A stretch of 64,000 nt of DNA from Cupriavidus laharis (GCF_914271435.1 NZ_CAJZAI010000011.1:112843-176842), one strand, 5' to 3'; shown: positions 50,970-61,459, counted from the stretch's first letter. Notes: generated by a model from the letters alone, not told the origin. Numbers and translations are program-made.

Positions 50970-53454
50970 ATGGCGCACGATTCCCTGGCCCGATACCGCG
51001 ACAAACGTGACTTCCGCATCACGACGGAGCCAGCCGCGCGCACGCGGGCCCGTCGCGCTAAGACCAAACCGCTGCGATTCGTCATCCAGAAGCACTGGGC
51101 AAGGCGCCTGCACTATGACTTCCGCCTTGAACTGGATTGGGGTACTGCTGAGTTGGGCGGTGCCCAAGGGGCCCAGCTTTGATCCCGCTGAGAAGCGTAT
51201 TGCGATCCACGTTGAAGATCATCCGATCGAGTATGCCGATTTCGAAGGCACCATTCCGCCCAAGCAATACGGCGCCGGTTCCGTCATAGTCTGGGACAAC
51301 GGCACGTGGGAACCAGTCGGTGATGCACAGAGCGGCATGGAGAAGGGCAAGCTTGAGTTCACGCTGCATGGACAAAAGCTTGCTGGCCGGTGGGAACTGG
51401 TGCGGATCTCGAAACCGGGCGATGCAGACGACCAGTGGATGCTTTTCAAGAAGCGGGACAAGTGGGCGAGGCCGCATGCCGAGTTCGATGTCATAGCGGC
51501 GTTTCCCGATAGCGTGTTGGCACACCCGCTTGGCGACCTCGAAGCGCGTGAAGACGGCCAACCCACAACGAAGCCGAGCGAGCCTGACCTTTCGGCAGCC
51601 GTGACAGCACCGCTGCCGATGCGCCTGGCACCGCAGCTCGCCACGCCGACGGCCAAGCTACCGACAGGAGAAGGGTGGATCATCGAGACGAAGTTTGATG
51701 GCTACCGGCTTCTGGCCCGGATCGTCGACGCCAGAGTGCACCTGATTACGCGCAACGGCCACGACTGGACCCGCAAGCTGGCCAGCCTCGCGAAGGAAGT
51801 CGAGAAGCTGAATATTTCCGAAGGCTGGCTCGATGGCGAAATCGTGGTGCTGCGCGACGGTCTTCCTGACTTCAACGCCCTGCAGAACGCGATCGACGGC
51901 CGCCACAACGACTCGATCATTTACTTTGTCTTCGATGTTCCGTACTGGGAAGGGCGGGACCTTCGCCGCGTGCCCTTGCGCGAGCGCCGGGCCCATCTGG
52001 CGCGCCTGATCGATGATTACTCGGACCGAGTTCGTTTCAGCGAGAGCTTTGACGCGCCGGCAGCACAGGTTTTCTAGGCCGCGGCCGAGCTCGGGTTAGA
52101 GGGCCTACTGCTAAAACGGGCCGACTCCGTCTACAGCTCATCCCGTAGTGCCGACTGGCTCAAGGCAAAGTGCAGACTGCGCCAGGAATTCGTGATCTGC
52201 GGCTTCGCGGATCGGCAGGGCGTGCCCGGCGAAATCGGAAGCCTGTTGTTGGGCGTAAATGAGGACGGCCAGCTTCGCTATGCCGGCAGCGTCGGTACAG
52301 GCTGGGACAGCAAAACCGCGGCAGCAATACGGGCCCGGCTCGCCAAGCTCACCACTGACGCCGCGCCATTTCCCCCGGCCTCCATGGGCGGCAGCAGGTG
52401 GGGCCCTGCCAGAACCGGTGCGCCGCGCTGGGTCAAGCCATGCCTTGTGGCCGAGGTTGAGTTTGCCGAATGGACGCCGTCGAATCAGGTACGCCAGGCA
52501 TCGTTCAAGGCGTTGCGTAGTGAAACGCCAGCGAGCGAGGTCCACAAGGAAGCCGTTCGGGTCGAGGCCGGTGCAACGCTCGCTGCCCTGAAGATAACCC
52601 ACCCTGAGCGGGTGATTGACCCTACCACGGGTATCACCAAACTCGACCTGGTGCGGTACTACGAAAGCGTGGCGGACTGGATGCTTCCGCATCTCGCGGT
52701 GCGGCCCGTGGCGCTTCTCCGCGCGCCGGATGGCATCGGTGGCGAAGCCTTCTTTCAGAAGCATGCCGAAACCACGAAGCTGCCTGGGTGGACCGAGCAT
52801 CCGGCATCCCTATGGCCGGGGCATGGCCGCTTGCTGACCGTTGACTCGGCAGATGCGCTCATCGGGGCCGCGCAACTGAACGTGGTCGAATTTCACACGT
52901 GGAATTCGACGACCGTCGATCTTACTCACCCGGATCGCATCATCTTCGACCTGGATCCCGGCGAAGGCGTGTCCTGGCAGCATGTCCAGGAAGCGGCGTT
53001 ACTGGTGCAGACTCTCCTAGGCGAACTCGGCCTGGCGGCCTGGCTCAAGACCAGCGGCGGGAAAGGCCTGCACGTCGTCGTGCCGGTGGCACCCGAGTTT
53101 GACTACGATGTGGTGAAGGCCTTCTCACGCGCGGCAGTGCAGCACCTGGCCAAGACCCTTCCTCAGCGGTTCGTGGCCAAGTCAGGGCCAAGTAATCGCA
53201 AGGGCAAAGTGTTTGTGGACTATTTGCGTAATGGCATCGCGCAGACCACGGCTGCGGCATTCTCGGCCCGAGCACGGCCCGGCATGGGCGTGTCGATGCC
53301 GGTAGCGTGGGATCAACTGCCGCAACTCAAGAGTGCCTACCAATGGACGGTGCGAAATGCCCGGGAGTACCTGAGTTTCCGGACGAATGACCCATGGTGT
53401 GATTTCTGGTCAACGACGCAAAGCCTGCGAGGTCCCATGGAACACTTGAGCTGA
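50970..53454 (+). pseudogene. ligD: ATP-dependent DNA ligase D with frameshift and internal stop
   Basis: The start ATG 50970 (MAHDSLARYRDKRDFRITTE) leads into the 3'-phosphoesterase domain (KHWARRLHYDFRLELD). An extra T near 51137 (GGATTGGGG where GGATGGGG is expected) shifts the frame, and the domain continues as GVLLSWAVPKGPSFDPAEKR in another frame. The ligase domain follows (catalytic Lys in IIETKFDGYRLL) and is cut by TAG 52075-52077 (QVF*AAAELGLEG). The polymerase/primase domain continues in the same frame to 53454 (FDLDPGEGVSWQHV, KTSGGKGLHVVVPV). Two independent lesions make it non-functional as a full NHEJ ligase; the polymerase part could in principle be made alone. No ku gene is visible. 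Confidence 0.9.
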
Positions 53455-53500
53455 TAGCGTCATGGGTACTCGCTCGTGGAGAGTTGATTTTTCCGCTTAC

Positions 53501-53695
53501 TCAACGCGGGTCGCGCATCACCACAAAGCCCGGATCGCAGTGGTCGTGGCCCGCCGCGATAGCTTCCTCCTCTGTTTCGAATACTCCGGCATCGGTTAGG
53601 TTCGGTGTGTAGCCAACGTCCCCGCCTTGAGGAAACAGGTAGTCATTCCCAGTGCGAACGATCCATCCCTTCCGCGTGCTATCCGACATCCTCAT
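53501..53695 (-). CDS. small protein, 64 aa
   Basis: From ATG 53695 (or the third codon ATG). It reads MSDSTRKGWIVRTGNDYLFP, then GVFETEEEAIAAGHDHCDPG and FVVMRDPR. The pattern GW.V......YLFP.GG....N...A.VFET.EEA..AA resembles short DUF2188-like/DNA-binding-associated domains, but I do not assign a family. It lies downstream of and codirectional with the NYN protein, 33 bp after that gene's end, so it may be cotranscribed. Confidence 0.6.
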   Translation of the reverse strand: MRMSDSTRKGWIVRTGNDYLFPQGGDVGYTPNLTDAGVFETEEEAIAAGHDHCDPGFVVMRDPR

Positions 53696-53728
53696 CCTTG
53701 CGTAGTTGTTTCAAATAGGGTGTCAGCC

Positions 53729-55231
53729 TCAGGCGCTCTCTTGTGAGAGAGTGCGGCAAGCCAGCCACGATTCAATGGTGGTAATCATCGTTTGATCAAG
53801 CACCATCTGCTCTCGGACGCACTGGGCTTTTACGCTATCGGCTAACTTCATACCGAGAGATGCAGTGTCATTGGGGCCGTCTTCAAACGAGTGACCGCAA
53901 AAGAGAAGACCACGAAGGACGTGGTTAATGTCCGAGCGACTGATTGGCGTCCCCGATGCCTTGCATCGGTCGCGCACGCGCTTTGTGGTCTCGATGAGAT
54001 GGAATGGATGAGCGAGAACGTCTGCCTGCACGTTCCCCAGCAGCAGCCGGTACCGCTGCGGGGAAAGCAGCGGCATCCCCGTCACCTCATGCACCTGCTT
54101 TGCAGCTGAGTGAAGGTGCTGAGCGTCGCCCCACAGGTCCAGCGGTCGTTGCATGGGAGCGGTGCTCGCCCCGTTGGAGACAATTCCGCCTGAGGTAGAC
54201 CAGTCGAATACAGCGGGGCGCACATCGATAGACTCAGCAAACTTGCGGAACGTGCCGCGGCCATTCCAATCCACAGCGAGTTGGGGGTACTTCTGGATAA
54301 TCAGGTTCGCCAGCGTGGCGCATTGGATCGGTTGTTTAGCCCCGCCCACCTCGAGTTTCACAAAGTCGGTGACCGCCCTTGCCAGGCCATCGGAGTCGCC
54401 ACCGCCTTGCCGGCGCACTGGCGTTGATGCGGCATGGCGCTTCGGGTCGTGCACGGTCCCGCCTCCGTCCCAGCTAACCTGCAGGGGAGCCAAACCTCGA
54501 GAGTCTAGCAGCGCCTTGAAACTGCCGAAGCCCGCCCAAGATGAGGCGTCCATGCCGTCCACATCGGACAGCACCAATGCCGCGAGGCGCGAGAGAGCCA
54601 CCGGACCAGGAGCCTCCGCCACAACCTGATGCATCAGCTTGAACGCGGCGTCGGCGAGCTCTCCACGAGATGCGCCTGGCTCGCCGGCCGGCGCCGGAGC
54701 TTCGACATCGTCGTCAAATCCCAACGCGTTGCGAATGAAATCGTCGGGGTTGATGAGCAGATCGGCGGATGCCCGGTACGCTGCCGAAGGAAAGCCGATG
54801 GCAAGAACTGTCGTGCGGCGGTCCCAGCGACGCAGCTTTCGGAGAACGGGGGTGAAGTCGGCGTCCGCAGAGAAGACAATGAACTCCTCGTATCCGGCTT
54901 CATGCTGGAGGAGATCAACAATGTCTAGCACCATATGAATATCGGTGCTGGTCTTCCCATCACTGGTAAGGGCGGGGCAATCCACGATCTCGAATCCGGC
55001 CAGATTGAACGGTGGCCGAAAACGTTGGTAGGCCTGGGGATTGAGGTAACAGCGGCGAACGAGCACGCGTCGTCTTGCGCCAACGGGTGCGTGATCGGGC
55101 GAACTCAGCGTGCCAATGAGCCATTCCATCCACTGGGTGGGATGGCGAGCGAAGCGGTCTGCATACGCAGGGTCGAGCCGCCTCAAGCCCGAATAGACGT
55201 TATCGAAATCGACGAACAGTGCGCTCTTCAT
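53729..55231 (-). CDS. NYN-domain (PIN-like) ribonuclease with OST-HTH/LOTUS domains
   Basis: 500 residues. The N-terminal NYN nuclease has acidic residues in SALFVDFDNVYSGL, GKTSTDIHMVLDIVDL and EFIVFSADADFTPVLRKL. Two or three OST-HTH/LOTUS-like RNA-binding repeats follow: FKLMHQVVAEAPGPVALSRL (about 195-265), VTDFVKLEVGGAKQPIQCAT (about 290-350) and a C-terminal helical part (RYRLLLGNVQADVLAHPFHL). NYN-LOTUS proteins are predicted RNases acting on specific RNA. The three acidic positions of the active site appear present. It is divergent from the 55.3-kb intergenic region and apparently monocistronic except for the 64-residue gene. Confidence 0.85.
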   Translation of the reverse strand: MKSALFVDFDNVYSGLRRLDPAYADRFARHPTQWMEWLIGTLSSPDHAPVGARRRVLVRRCYLNPQAYQRFRPPFNLAGFEIVDCPALTSDGKTSTDIHMVLDIVDLLQHEAGYEEFIVFSADADFTPVLRKLRRWDRRTTVLAIGFPSAAYRASADLLINPDDFIRNALGFDDDVEAPAPAGEPGASRGELADAAFKLMHQVVAEAPGPVALSRLAALVLSDVDGMDASSWAGFGSFKALLDSRGLAPLQVSWDGGGTVHDPKRHAASTPVRRQGGGDSDGLARAVTDFVKLEVGGAKQPIQCATLANLIIQKYPQLAVDWNGRGTFRKFAESIDVRPAVFDWSTSGGIVSNGASTAPMQRPLDLWGDAQHLHSAAKQVHEVTGMPLLSPQRYRLLLGNVQADVLAHPFHLIETTKRVRDRCKASGTPISRSDINHVLRGLLFCGHSFEDGPNDTASLGMKLADSVKAQCVREQMVLDQTMITTIESWLACRTLSQESA

Positions 55232-55379
55232 TGTTCCTTGCAGCGATCTGGGTTGACACGTCCTGTCAACCGGTGAGCAACTCGAGCTCCGATTGTATTA
55301 CGAGCCAGTCAGCCGGGGGGCACGCCATGCACAGCCGGCGTAAATGCTAGTCCTCGGATTCCGCACGATGCGGACGGAG

Positions 55380-58300
55380 TTAGCAGAAATTACGGCTCGC
55401 CGTATCAAGGCGGCCAAGCATCGCAGAGAGATCCACGACGCGCTGCGCGATCAGATGGCGAACTTCGCCTTCGCATTGCCACTGTCCGTAGACGCCGGCC
55501 ATCCTCGCGCCGAGGACCTCTTTGCGAAAGCGTTCGAAGACGCCAGGCCACACGATCACGTTCACAACGCCAGTCTCGTCCTCCAATGTCATGAAGATGA
55601 CGCCATTCGAGGTGCTCGGGCGCTGCCGCACCGTCACAATGCCGGCCGCGCGGGCGGTCTGCCGTGGCTGGTATTGCGCCAGCTCCGACGCTGGCACGAA
55701 GCGCCGAGAGGCCAGCATCGGGCGTAGCAAGGCAAGCGGGTGGCGACGAAGCGTCAGGCCCATCGCCCTGTAGTCCCCAACGATCTCTTCACCCTCCGTC
55801 GCCGGCGCGAGTTCCGCCGGCTCTTCGACCAGTTCAGCGGCCCGCAGTATGTCCTTGTCGGGTACCGCTGCAGCGGCCAACCAAAGGGCCTGCCGGCGCC
55901 CGCCGGTCATCGATGCCAGGGCATTGCCTGCGGCGAGCGCTTGCAGGTCGTTCCGATCGAGCTCCGCACGCCGAGCCAGTTCCGCAGTGCTGGCGAACGG
56001 CCGAATCGCGCGGGCCTCCTCGATGCGGTGTGCGGTCTCACGCCGCATCCCGCGCAGCAGGGACAGGCCGAGTCGCACTGCAGGCCGCGCGCCGTCACCG
56101 AGCGAATGTTCGAGAGCGGAATCCCAGCCGCTCACCGATACGTCGGCGGGCAGTACGATGACGCCGTGGCGCTTCGTATCCTGCACCAGCTGAGAGGGCG
56201 TGTAGAAGCCCATGGGCTGGCTGTTCAGCATCGCGCATAGGAAGGCCTCGGGCTCATGGCATTTCAGCCAGGCGCTGGCGTAGACGAGCAGGGCGAAGCT
56301 GGCCGCGTGGCTCTCTGGGAATCCGTACTCGCCGAACCCCTGGATCTGGCGAAAGATGCTCTCGGCAAACTCGCGGTCGTAGCCGCGATCGAGCATGCCC
56401 GAGACGATCCGATCGTAGTATTTGTCGATACCTCCCTTGCGCTTCCATGCGGCCATGGCGCGCCGCAACTGGTCGGCTTCGCCGGCCGAGAAGCCGGCGG
56501 CCAGCATGGCCACCTGCATCACCTGCTCCTGGAAGATCGGCACGCCCAGCGTGCGCGATAGTGCCTTCTCCATCGCGGCACTGGGGTAGGTGACTGGCTC
56601 GAAGCCTTGGCGCCGGCGCAAGTAGGGATGCACCATGCCGCCCTGGACGGGTCCGGGGCGGACAATGGCGACCTCGATGACCAGATCGTAGAACGTGCGA
56701 GGCTTCAAGCGTGGCAGCATTGACATCTGGGCGCGCGATTCGATCTGGAACACACCCACGGTATCGGCCTGGCAGATCATGGCGTAGGTCGCCGGGTCTT
56801 CCGCGGGAATGTCCTGCAGCTCGAAGGCTTCGCCGCGCTGGTCGGCGACGAGGTCCAGTGCGCGTCGCACGGCGGAAAGCATGCCGAGCGCCAACACGTC
56901 CACCTTGAGAAGGCCCAAGGCGTCCAGATCATCCTTGTCCCACTGGATCACGCTGCGGTCCACCATCGCGGCATTCTCGATAGGCACGAGTCGTGACAGC
57001 TTATCGCGCGCGAGCACGAAGCCGCCCGTGTGCTGGGACAGATGGCGGGGAAAGCCGAGCAACGCAACGGCCATGTTTGCCCATCGTTGGGACAGCTCGG
57101 CGTCGGCGTCCACACCGCTTTCCGCAAATCGCTTGAGCAGGTCCGCCTTGCCATCGAACCAGTGGTGCGACTTGGCCACGAGGTCCACGATAGCCGGATC
57201 CACGCCCAGCGCTTTGCCGGTATCGCGCAAGGCGCTGCGCGGGCGGTAAGTCGTCACCGCGGCCGCAAGCGCTGCCCGATCTCGCCCATATTTGCGGTAC
57301 AGGTACTGGATGACCTCTTCGCGTCGCTGGTGCTCGAAGTCGACGTCAATGTCCGGTGGCTCGCCGCGCTCCTTGGAAATGAAGCGCTCGAAGAGAAGGT
57401 TGCCCCGTGCCGGGTCGACCTCCGTAATGCCCAGGCAGTAGCAGACCGCGGAATTGGCCGCCGAGCCGCGGCCCTGGCACAGGATACCGTTGGAGCGTGC
57501 GAAGCGGACAATGTCATAGACGGTCAGGAAGTACCGCTCATAGTCCATGTCCCTGACGAGCGCGAGTTCGTGCTCGAGCTGCTGTTGCACGACAAGAGGA
57601 ATGCCGGCGGGGAAACGGCGGTGCCCCCCGGCGTATGTCTCTGCGCGCAGATAGTCCGCGGGTGTGGTGCCGTCCGGAACCACTTCGTCGGGGTATTCGT
57701 ACCGCAACTCGTCCAGAGAAAACTGGCAGAGGTTGGCGATGTGGATGGATTCGGTGAGATAGCGGTGCGGGTAGATGTTCGACAGACGCAGGCGCGAACG
57801 CAGGTGCTGCTCGGCATTGGGTGCCAGGTCGTAGCCGCACTCTGGAACAGGACGGCCCACGCGGATCGCCGTCAGCACGTCGTGCATTGGCTTGCGCGAG
57901 CGCACGTGCATGGTGACACAGCCGGTGGCCACGAGCCGCAGATGGTGGCGCGCCGCGGCCGCCTCGACCGTCCCGCGGTGGATATCGTCCATCGGGCGGT
58001 ACAGCAGGTTCAGGCCCATCCAGGCCCGACCGGCGAAGGTAGTGCTCACCCATGTCGCTTGCATGTCGAGCTTGTCCGCCGGCACGCCGTAATCCGGCGT
58101 GAAGACGATCAGGCAGTCGGGCAACCCCTTGAGGTGCTGGTGGGGCGCCTCCGGTGCCGCGAGGTCGCGTGGCGTCAGAACATAGGAGCCTTTGGCGGCG
58201 CGCATGCGAGCCAGCGTGATCAGTTCGCATAGGTTGCCATAGCCTTCCCGGTTTCTGACCAGTGCCAGAAAGGACAGGGCAGGGGAGCCATCGGCATTCT

Positions 58301-58535
58301 GCAAGCGGAACGAAGCCCCGACGACCAGGCGCATGCCTGCCTTCTTCGCCTCGGTGTGCGCGCGCACGATTCCCGCCAGCGAGCATTCGTCCGTGATCGC
58401 GAGCGCGTGGTAGCCCAACTGCGCCGCGCGCTCGGCCAGCTCTTCAGGACGGGATGCGCCCGTGAGAAACGAAAAGTTGGACAGACAATGCAGTTCGGCA
58501 TACTCGGGCAGGCCTGCTGCGAGGATCTCACTCAT
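55380..58535 (-). CDS. dnaE2: error-prone DNA polymerase DnaE2 (ImuC)
   Basis: 1051 residues from ATG 58535 (MSEILAAGLPEYAELHCLSN), 5 bp after the imuB stop. The PHP domain (ELHCLSNFSFLTGASRPEEL, ALAITDECSLAGIVR) is followed by the C-family polymerase core with catalytic acidic residues in ERGEPPDIDVDFEHQRREEV, then finger and C-terminal OB-fold regions (RAAGIVTVRQRPSTSNGVIF). DnaE2 performs translesion synthesis together with ImuA and ImuB during the SOS response. Length and motifs are complete. Last gene of the LexA-controlled operon. Confidence 0.95.
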   Translation of the reverse strand: MSEILAAGLPEYAELHCLSNFSFLTGASRPEELAERAAQLGYHALAITDECSLAGIVRAHTEAKKAGMRLVVGASFRLQNADGSPALSFLALVRNREGYGNLCELITLARMRAAKGSYVLTPRDLAAPEAPHQHLKGLPDCLIVFTPDYGVPADKLDMQATWVSTTFAGRAWMGLNLLYRPMDDIHRGTVEAAAARHHLRLVATGCVTMHVRSRKPMHDVLTAIRVGRPVPECGYDLAPNAEQHLRSRLRLSNIYPHRYLTESIHIANLCQFSLDELRYEYPDEVVPDGTTPADYLRAETYAGGHRRFPAGIPLVVQQQLEHELALVRDMDYERYFLTVYDIVRFARSNGILCQGRGSAANSAVCYCLGITEVDPARGNLLFERFISKERGEPPDIDVDFEHQRREEVIQYLYRKYGRDRAALAAAVTTYRPRSALRDTGKALGVDPAIVDLVAKSHHWFDGKADLLKRFAESGVDADAELSQRWANMAVALLGFPRHLSQHTGGFVLARDKLSRLVPIENAAMVDRSVIQWDKDDLDALGLLKVDVLALGMLSAVRRALDLVADQRGEAFELQDIPAEDPATYAMICQADTVGVFQIESRAQMSMLPRLKPRTFYDLVIEVAIVRPGPVQGGMVHPYLRRRQGFEPVTYPSAAMEKALSRTLGVPIFQEQVMQVAMLAAGFSAGEADQLRRAMAAWKRKGGIDKYYDRIVSGMLDRGYDREFAESIFRQIQGFGEYGFPESHAASFALLVYASAWLKCHEPEAFLCAMLNSQPMGFYTPSQLVQDTKRHGVIVLPADVSVSGWDSALEHSLGDGARPAVRLGLSLLRGMRRETAHRIEEARAIRPFASTAELARRAELDRNDLQALAAGNALASMTGGRRQALWLAAAAVPDKDILRAAELVEEPAELAPATEGEEIVGDYRAMGLTLRRHPLALLRPMLASRRFVPASELAQYQPRQTARAAGIVTVRQRPSTSNGVIFMTLEDETGVVNVIVWPGVFERFRKEVLGARMAGVYGQWQCEGEVRHLIAQRVVDLSAMLGRLDTASRNFC

Positions 58536-58540
58536 GGTGG

Positions 58541-60007
58541 CTACCCAAAGAGGCCGTGCAGGTACCACCGCGATTCGTCCCCTTCGCGGCTACCCATACG
58601 TTCCTGGAAGATCCAGTAGCAGGTGTGGTCCTTGCCTTCCGCCACGAAATAGTCGCGCGTGACCAGTTGCCCATCCCACCAGCCGGCTTCGATGCGCTCG
58701 GGTGGCGAGACGATGTGCAGCGGCGAGCCGTAGAACGGCCGATGATCCCGCTCGATGAGCGGAACCGGCTTGCCCAGGAGCCAGGTCGGCCGAGGCAGGG
58801 CTGCCGGCAGGGACACGCGTGCTGGCTTCTCCGTAGCCGGCTGCCAGTCGTTGGCCACTTCGGGGCGGTAGTCTGCCCGCAAGCAGGGCTGGCGAACCTT
58901 GTCGGCGCCGAGGCGAGCGCTGAGCAGCTCGAGCAGCCGGGCGTGATCGGCGGGCGTCCCGCCAGGTTCCGGGAAGAGGGAATCCGTAGGCGGCGCCACG
59001 GGCTCCGTGTCGATCGCAGACACGGCCACGGCGATCATTGGCGCTTCAACGGCAACGAGGGCGAGCCGCTCCTTGAGGATGCGGACCAGGTGTTCCTCAT
59101 GCCAGTTGGGCTCCGCGAGCGCGATCTCGATGGCCGTCGGCGCGATTGCCGCGCGGCCGCGCTCATGGCGCAATTCGACCCGAAACCGCTTGATGGCGAG
59201 GTGCCGGGCAGTTAGCCAGCCGACCATCTGCACCAGCAGGCCGCGGACATACGCCAGTGTCTGTTCGGCATTTTCGATGCGGTCAGGCAGGTCCACCGCC
59301 GCATCGAATGCTGGCGGCGCCTCGGCCCACTCGAAAATTTCCGGCGCTTCCCCGTAGGCGCGATCCAGCGCATCCAGGAAGTCGGCGCCACAGCGACGCT
59401 GCAGACCGGCACGAGGCAGGCGGCGCAGATCCTCCAGCGTGCGGCATCCGAGCCCATCGAACCAGTCGGCAAACTTGCGCGCCGCGGGTAGGGTAAGTAT
59501 CGGCAGGCCGGCCAGCCGGCTTTGCAACGACGCCATGGTCAAAGCAGTACCACCACCCGAGCGCGCGATCAGCCACGCTCCTTGCGCCGTCGGGGCGCTG
59601 CCGACCATCGCGCTGAAGCCCATCGCCGCGACGGTCTCGATGATCCGTCGGCGGAGCTTACGCGGCCCACCGAAGAGCCGCAGCGTAGTGCTGACATCGA
59701 TCAGGATTGCAGCCTCTTCCGCTGCGGCCACATTCGGCGAGAACTGCAGCGTCGCCATGGTGATTCGTGCAAGCGCATCGCCTTCCCGGCCGGAATCGCG
59801 GTCGAACAGGATGGTGGCCGGCGCGATGGTTTGCACACCGCCGCGGCGCATGCCCAGCTTTACGCCTGCGGCTAGTGCCAGGGGCGTAGCGAGATGGACC
59901 CATTCCTTGTCGAGGACGGCAACGGCCAGTTCAGTGGTGGACCAGGTCGGCCGGAAGACTTCGAGGGGGAGCGACGGCAGGCGTAGGCAGATCCACAGGC
60001 GCAGCAT
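58541..60007 (-). CDS. imuB: ImuB, Y-family polymerase-like mutasome hub
   Basis: 488 residues from ATG 60007 (MLRLWICLRLPSLPLEVFRP), overlapping imuA. The Y-family fold is retained (AEEAAILIDVSTTLRLFGGP, LGCRTLEDLRRLPRAGLQRR), but the catalytic acidic residues are not, as in other ImuB proteins. A TDSLFPEPGG motif near residue 345 may be the beta-clamp contact. ImuB bridges the clamp, ImuA and DnaE2. It is a scaffold rather than a polymerase. Confidence 0.93.
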   Translation of the reverse strand: MLRLWICLRLPSLPLEVFRPTWSTTELAVAVLDKEWVHLATPLALAAGVKLGMRRGGVQTIAPATILFDRDSGREGDALARITMATLQFSPNVAAAEEAAILIDVSTTLRLFGGPRKLRRRIIETVAAMGFSAMVGSAPTAQGAWLIARSGGGTALTMASLQSRLAGLPILTLPAARKFADWFDGLGCRTLEDLRRLPRAGLQRRCGADFLDALDRAYGEAPEIFEWAEAPPAFDAAVDLPDRIENAEQTLAYVRGLLVQMVGWLTARHLAIKRFRVELRHERGRAAIAPTAIEIALAEPNWHEEHLVRILKERLALVAVEAPMIAVAVSAIDTEPVAPPTDSLFPEPGGTPADHARLLELLSARLGADKVRQPCLRADYRPEVANDWQPATEKPARVSLPAALPRPTWLLGKPVPLIERDHRPFYGSPLHIVSPPERIEAGWWDGQLVTRDYFVAEGKDHTCYWIFQERMGSREGDESRWYLHGLFG

Positions 60008-60638
60008 GGCGGTACAACAGAATGGGTGACGGTTCCAGCGCGACGAGCAGAGGGGTCTCTTGCTGCGGCCCGCGACGCTTCACAAAGTTGACGGTCACGC
60101 CGCCGACGGCCGGCTCGAGGGCCAGGCGCAACGGTGCCGGCGAGGCATCCCGCGCACACGCGGCGGGGCGCACCACGAAGAAGAGCGTGTCCGACGTCTG
60201 CGCGGCGAGGTGCAGGCGTCGTAGCGCCTCGTTTCGAAGGTGGGACTGCCAGAGAATCAGCGCGCCACAGGTGCCGGCCCGCAAGGTTTGCTCGGCCGCC
60301 CACAAGACATCGGCGGTCCGTTGCGCATCGATCCAAAGCAGCCGCTCCGGCGGAATTCCCCAATTTGCCAGTGACAGGGCTTGTGGCGCGTGCGGGGGAG
60401 CCAGGAGCGCGAACGGCCGCCCAGAGCGGGCAACGAGTGCAGGGCGGAGCAGTCGGAGTTCGCCGATGCCGGGCTGCTGCAGCAAGAGTTCCGTCTGGCT
60501 CCCGACCGGCCAGCCGCTGCCCGGCAATTCCTTATCCAGTGCGGCATAGCCGGTCGATACAGTGCGCGCGTTGCCTCGGGCAAGCTGTGCAGCAACCCAA
60601 AGTGACGGATGGATGGTTTCAGGGGCGATGGTGAGCAT
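59931..60638 (-). CDS. imuA: ImuA, RecA-like mutasome protein
   Basis: 235 residues from ATG 60638 (MLTIAPETIHPSLWVAAQLA), with AGGA at proper spacing; GTG 60653 is a longer alternative. A RecA/SulA-like fold is indicated by STGYAALDKELPGSGWPVGS, TELLLQQPGIGELRLLRPAL and ERLLWIDAQRTADVLWAAEQ; the Walker A Lys is absent (GS..TELL), as in this branch. It stimulates or limits translesion synthesis together with ImuB and DnaE2. First gene after the LexA box; its end overlaps imuB by 77 bp. Confidence 0.92.
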   Translation of the reverse strand: MLTIAPETIHPSLWVAAQLARGNARTVSTGYAALDKELPGSGWPVGSQTELLLQQPGIGELRLLRPALVARSGRPFALLAPPHAPQALSLANWGIPPERLLWIDAQRTADVLWAAEQTLRAGTCGALILWQSHLRNEALRRLHLAAQTSDTLFFVVRPAACARDASPAPLRLALEPAVGGVTVNFVKRRGPQQETPLLVALEPSPILLYRHAAPVDLPTPAVAPPRSLPADLVHH

Positions 60639-60660
60639 GGCATGTCCTGTCACCAGAGTA

Positions 60661-60676
60661 CTGTATATTTATACAG
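60661..60676. promoter_or_regulatory. LexA operator (SOS box)
   Basis: CTGTATATTTATACAG matches the LexA consensus CTGTN8ACAG with near-perfect symmetry, 23 bp upstream of the imuA start. It places imuA-imuB-dnaE2 under SOS control. Confidence 0.93.
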
Positions 60677-60717
60677 TTGTCACCTGGACGGAACGCCAGG
60701 CCGCGTCCCCGCGGTGG

Positions 60718-60933
60718 TCATCCTTTGATATTCCGCGGATCGTGACCGAAAGAATTGCGCTCGCGGATTTTTCCGTCCCGGCCATGGATGAGGAGCTCGA
60801 CCTTGTCGCGTTTGGCGCGCTCGTTACCGGCGGCAATAGCAGCCTCTTGTGTGGCGTGGATAGTTCGGTCAGCTTTACCGCCAACTTCAACGGCCCAGCC
60901 ATTTTCGGCCGGCCCGACATGGACGTCTTTCAT
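60718..60933 (-). CDS. DUF2188-domain protein, 71 aa
   Basis: From ATG 60933 with GAGGG upstream (MKDVHVGPAENGWAVEVGGK). It continues ADRTIHATQEAAIAAGNERA and KRDKVELLIHGRDGKIRERN, the full DUF2188 fold (V.P...GW.V...G......TQ.EA....G...A....EL.IH..DG.I...). Function is unknown; the fold is a small beta-alpha domain often encoded beside stress genes. It is codirectional with imuA but has the LexA box after it, so it is a separate unit unless read through. Confidence 0.85.
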   Translation of the reverse strand: MKDVHVGPAENGWAVEVGGKADRTIHATQEAAIAAGNERAKRDKVELLIHGRDGKIRERNSFGHDPRNIKG

Positions 60934-61459
60934 GATGCCCTCGCTATATGCTGCTATGGCATCAGTCCCGCGTTAGACCGGCGCGGCGGGATATCCGAGG
61001 CTGTCCTACACGGGCGGATGCGATTTGTCGGCATGCACTGGTTAGGTTGGCGATTTAGCCGCGATGTGCAGATGCGCGGCTCGGCCTTCGATGTAGCCGC
61101 TGCTCCAAGCCAATGATTGGCCCGAAGCGAGTGGGTAGGGGCAGGCGGTCGATGTCCTCGACCTGCGTCGAAGCCGGCACGCCAAGCTCGTGCATCGACG
61201 GCGATGGCGGGCGAAATCCGCGGATTAACGGTGCACTTCCCATCCGCCCGCGTAAGGCAGACGCGTCAGCCGTCGTCGGCAAGAAAGGGCGGATGTTGCC
61301 AGAGCGCGGTCAAAAAAACAGCCCTCAACCCGATGGAAGAGAGCCGTAGAACGTCCAAGAAGAAATCGGGTAACGCCTTACGGGTTGCCCGCAGCATCAG
61401 TATCCGCCAAGTCGCCGTGGCCGGCAATTCGCCCTACGCCGCGCGGGGCGTCGGATCGC

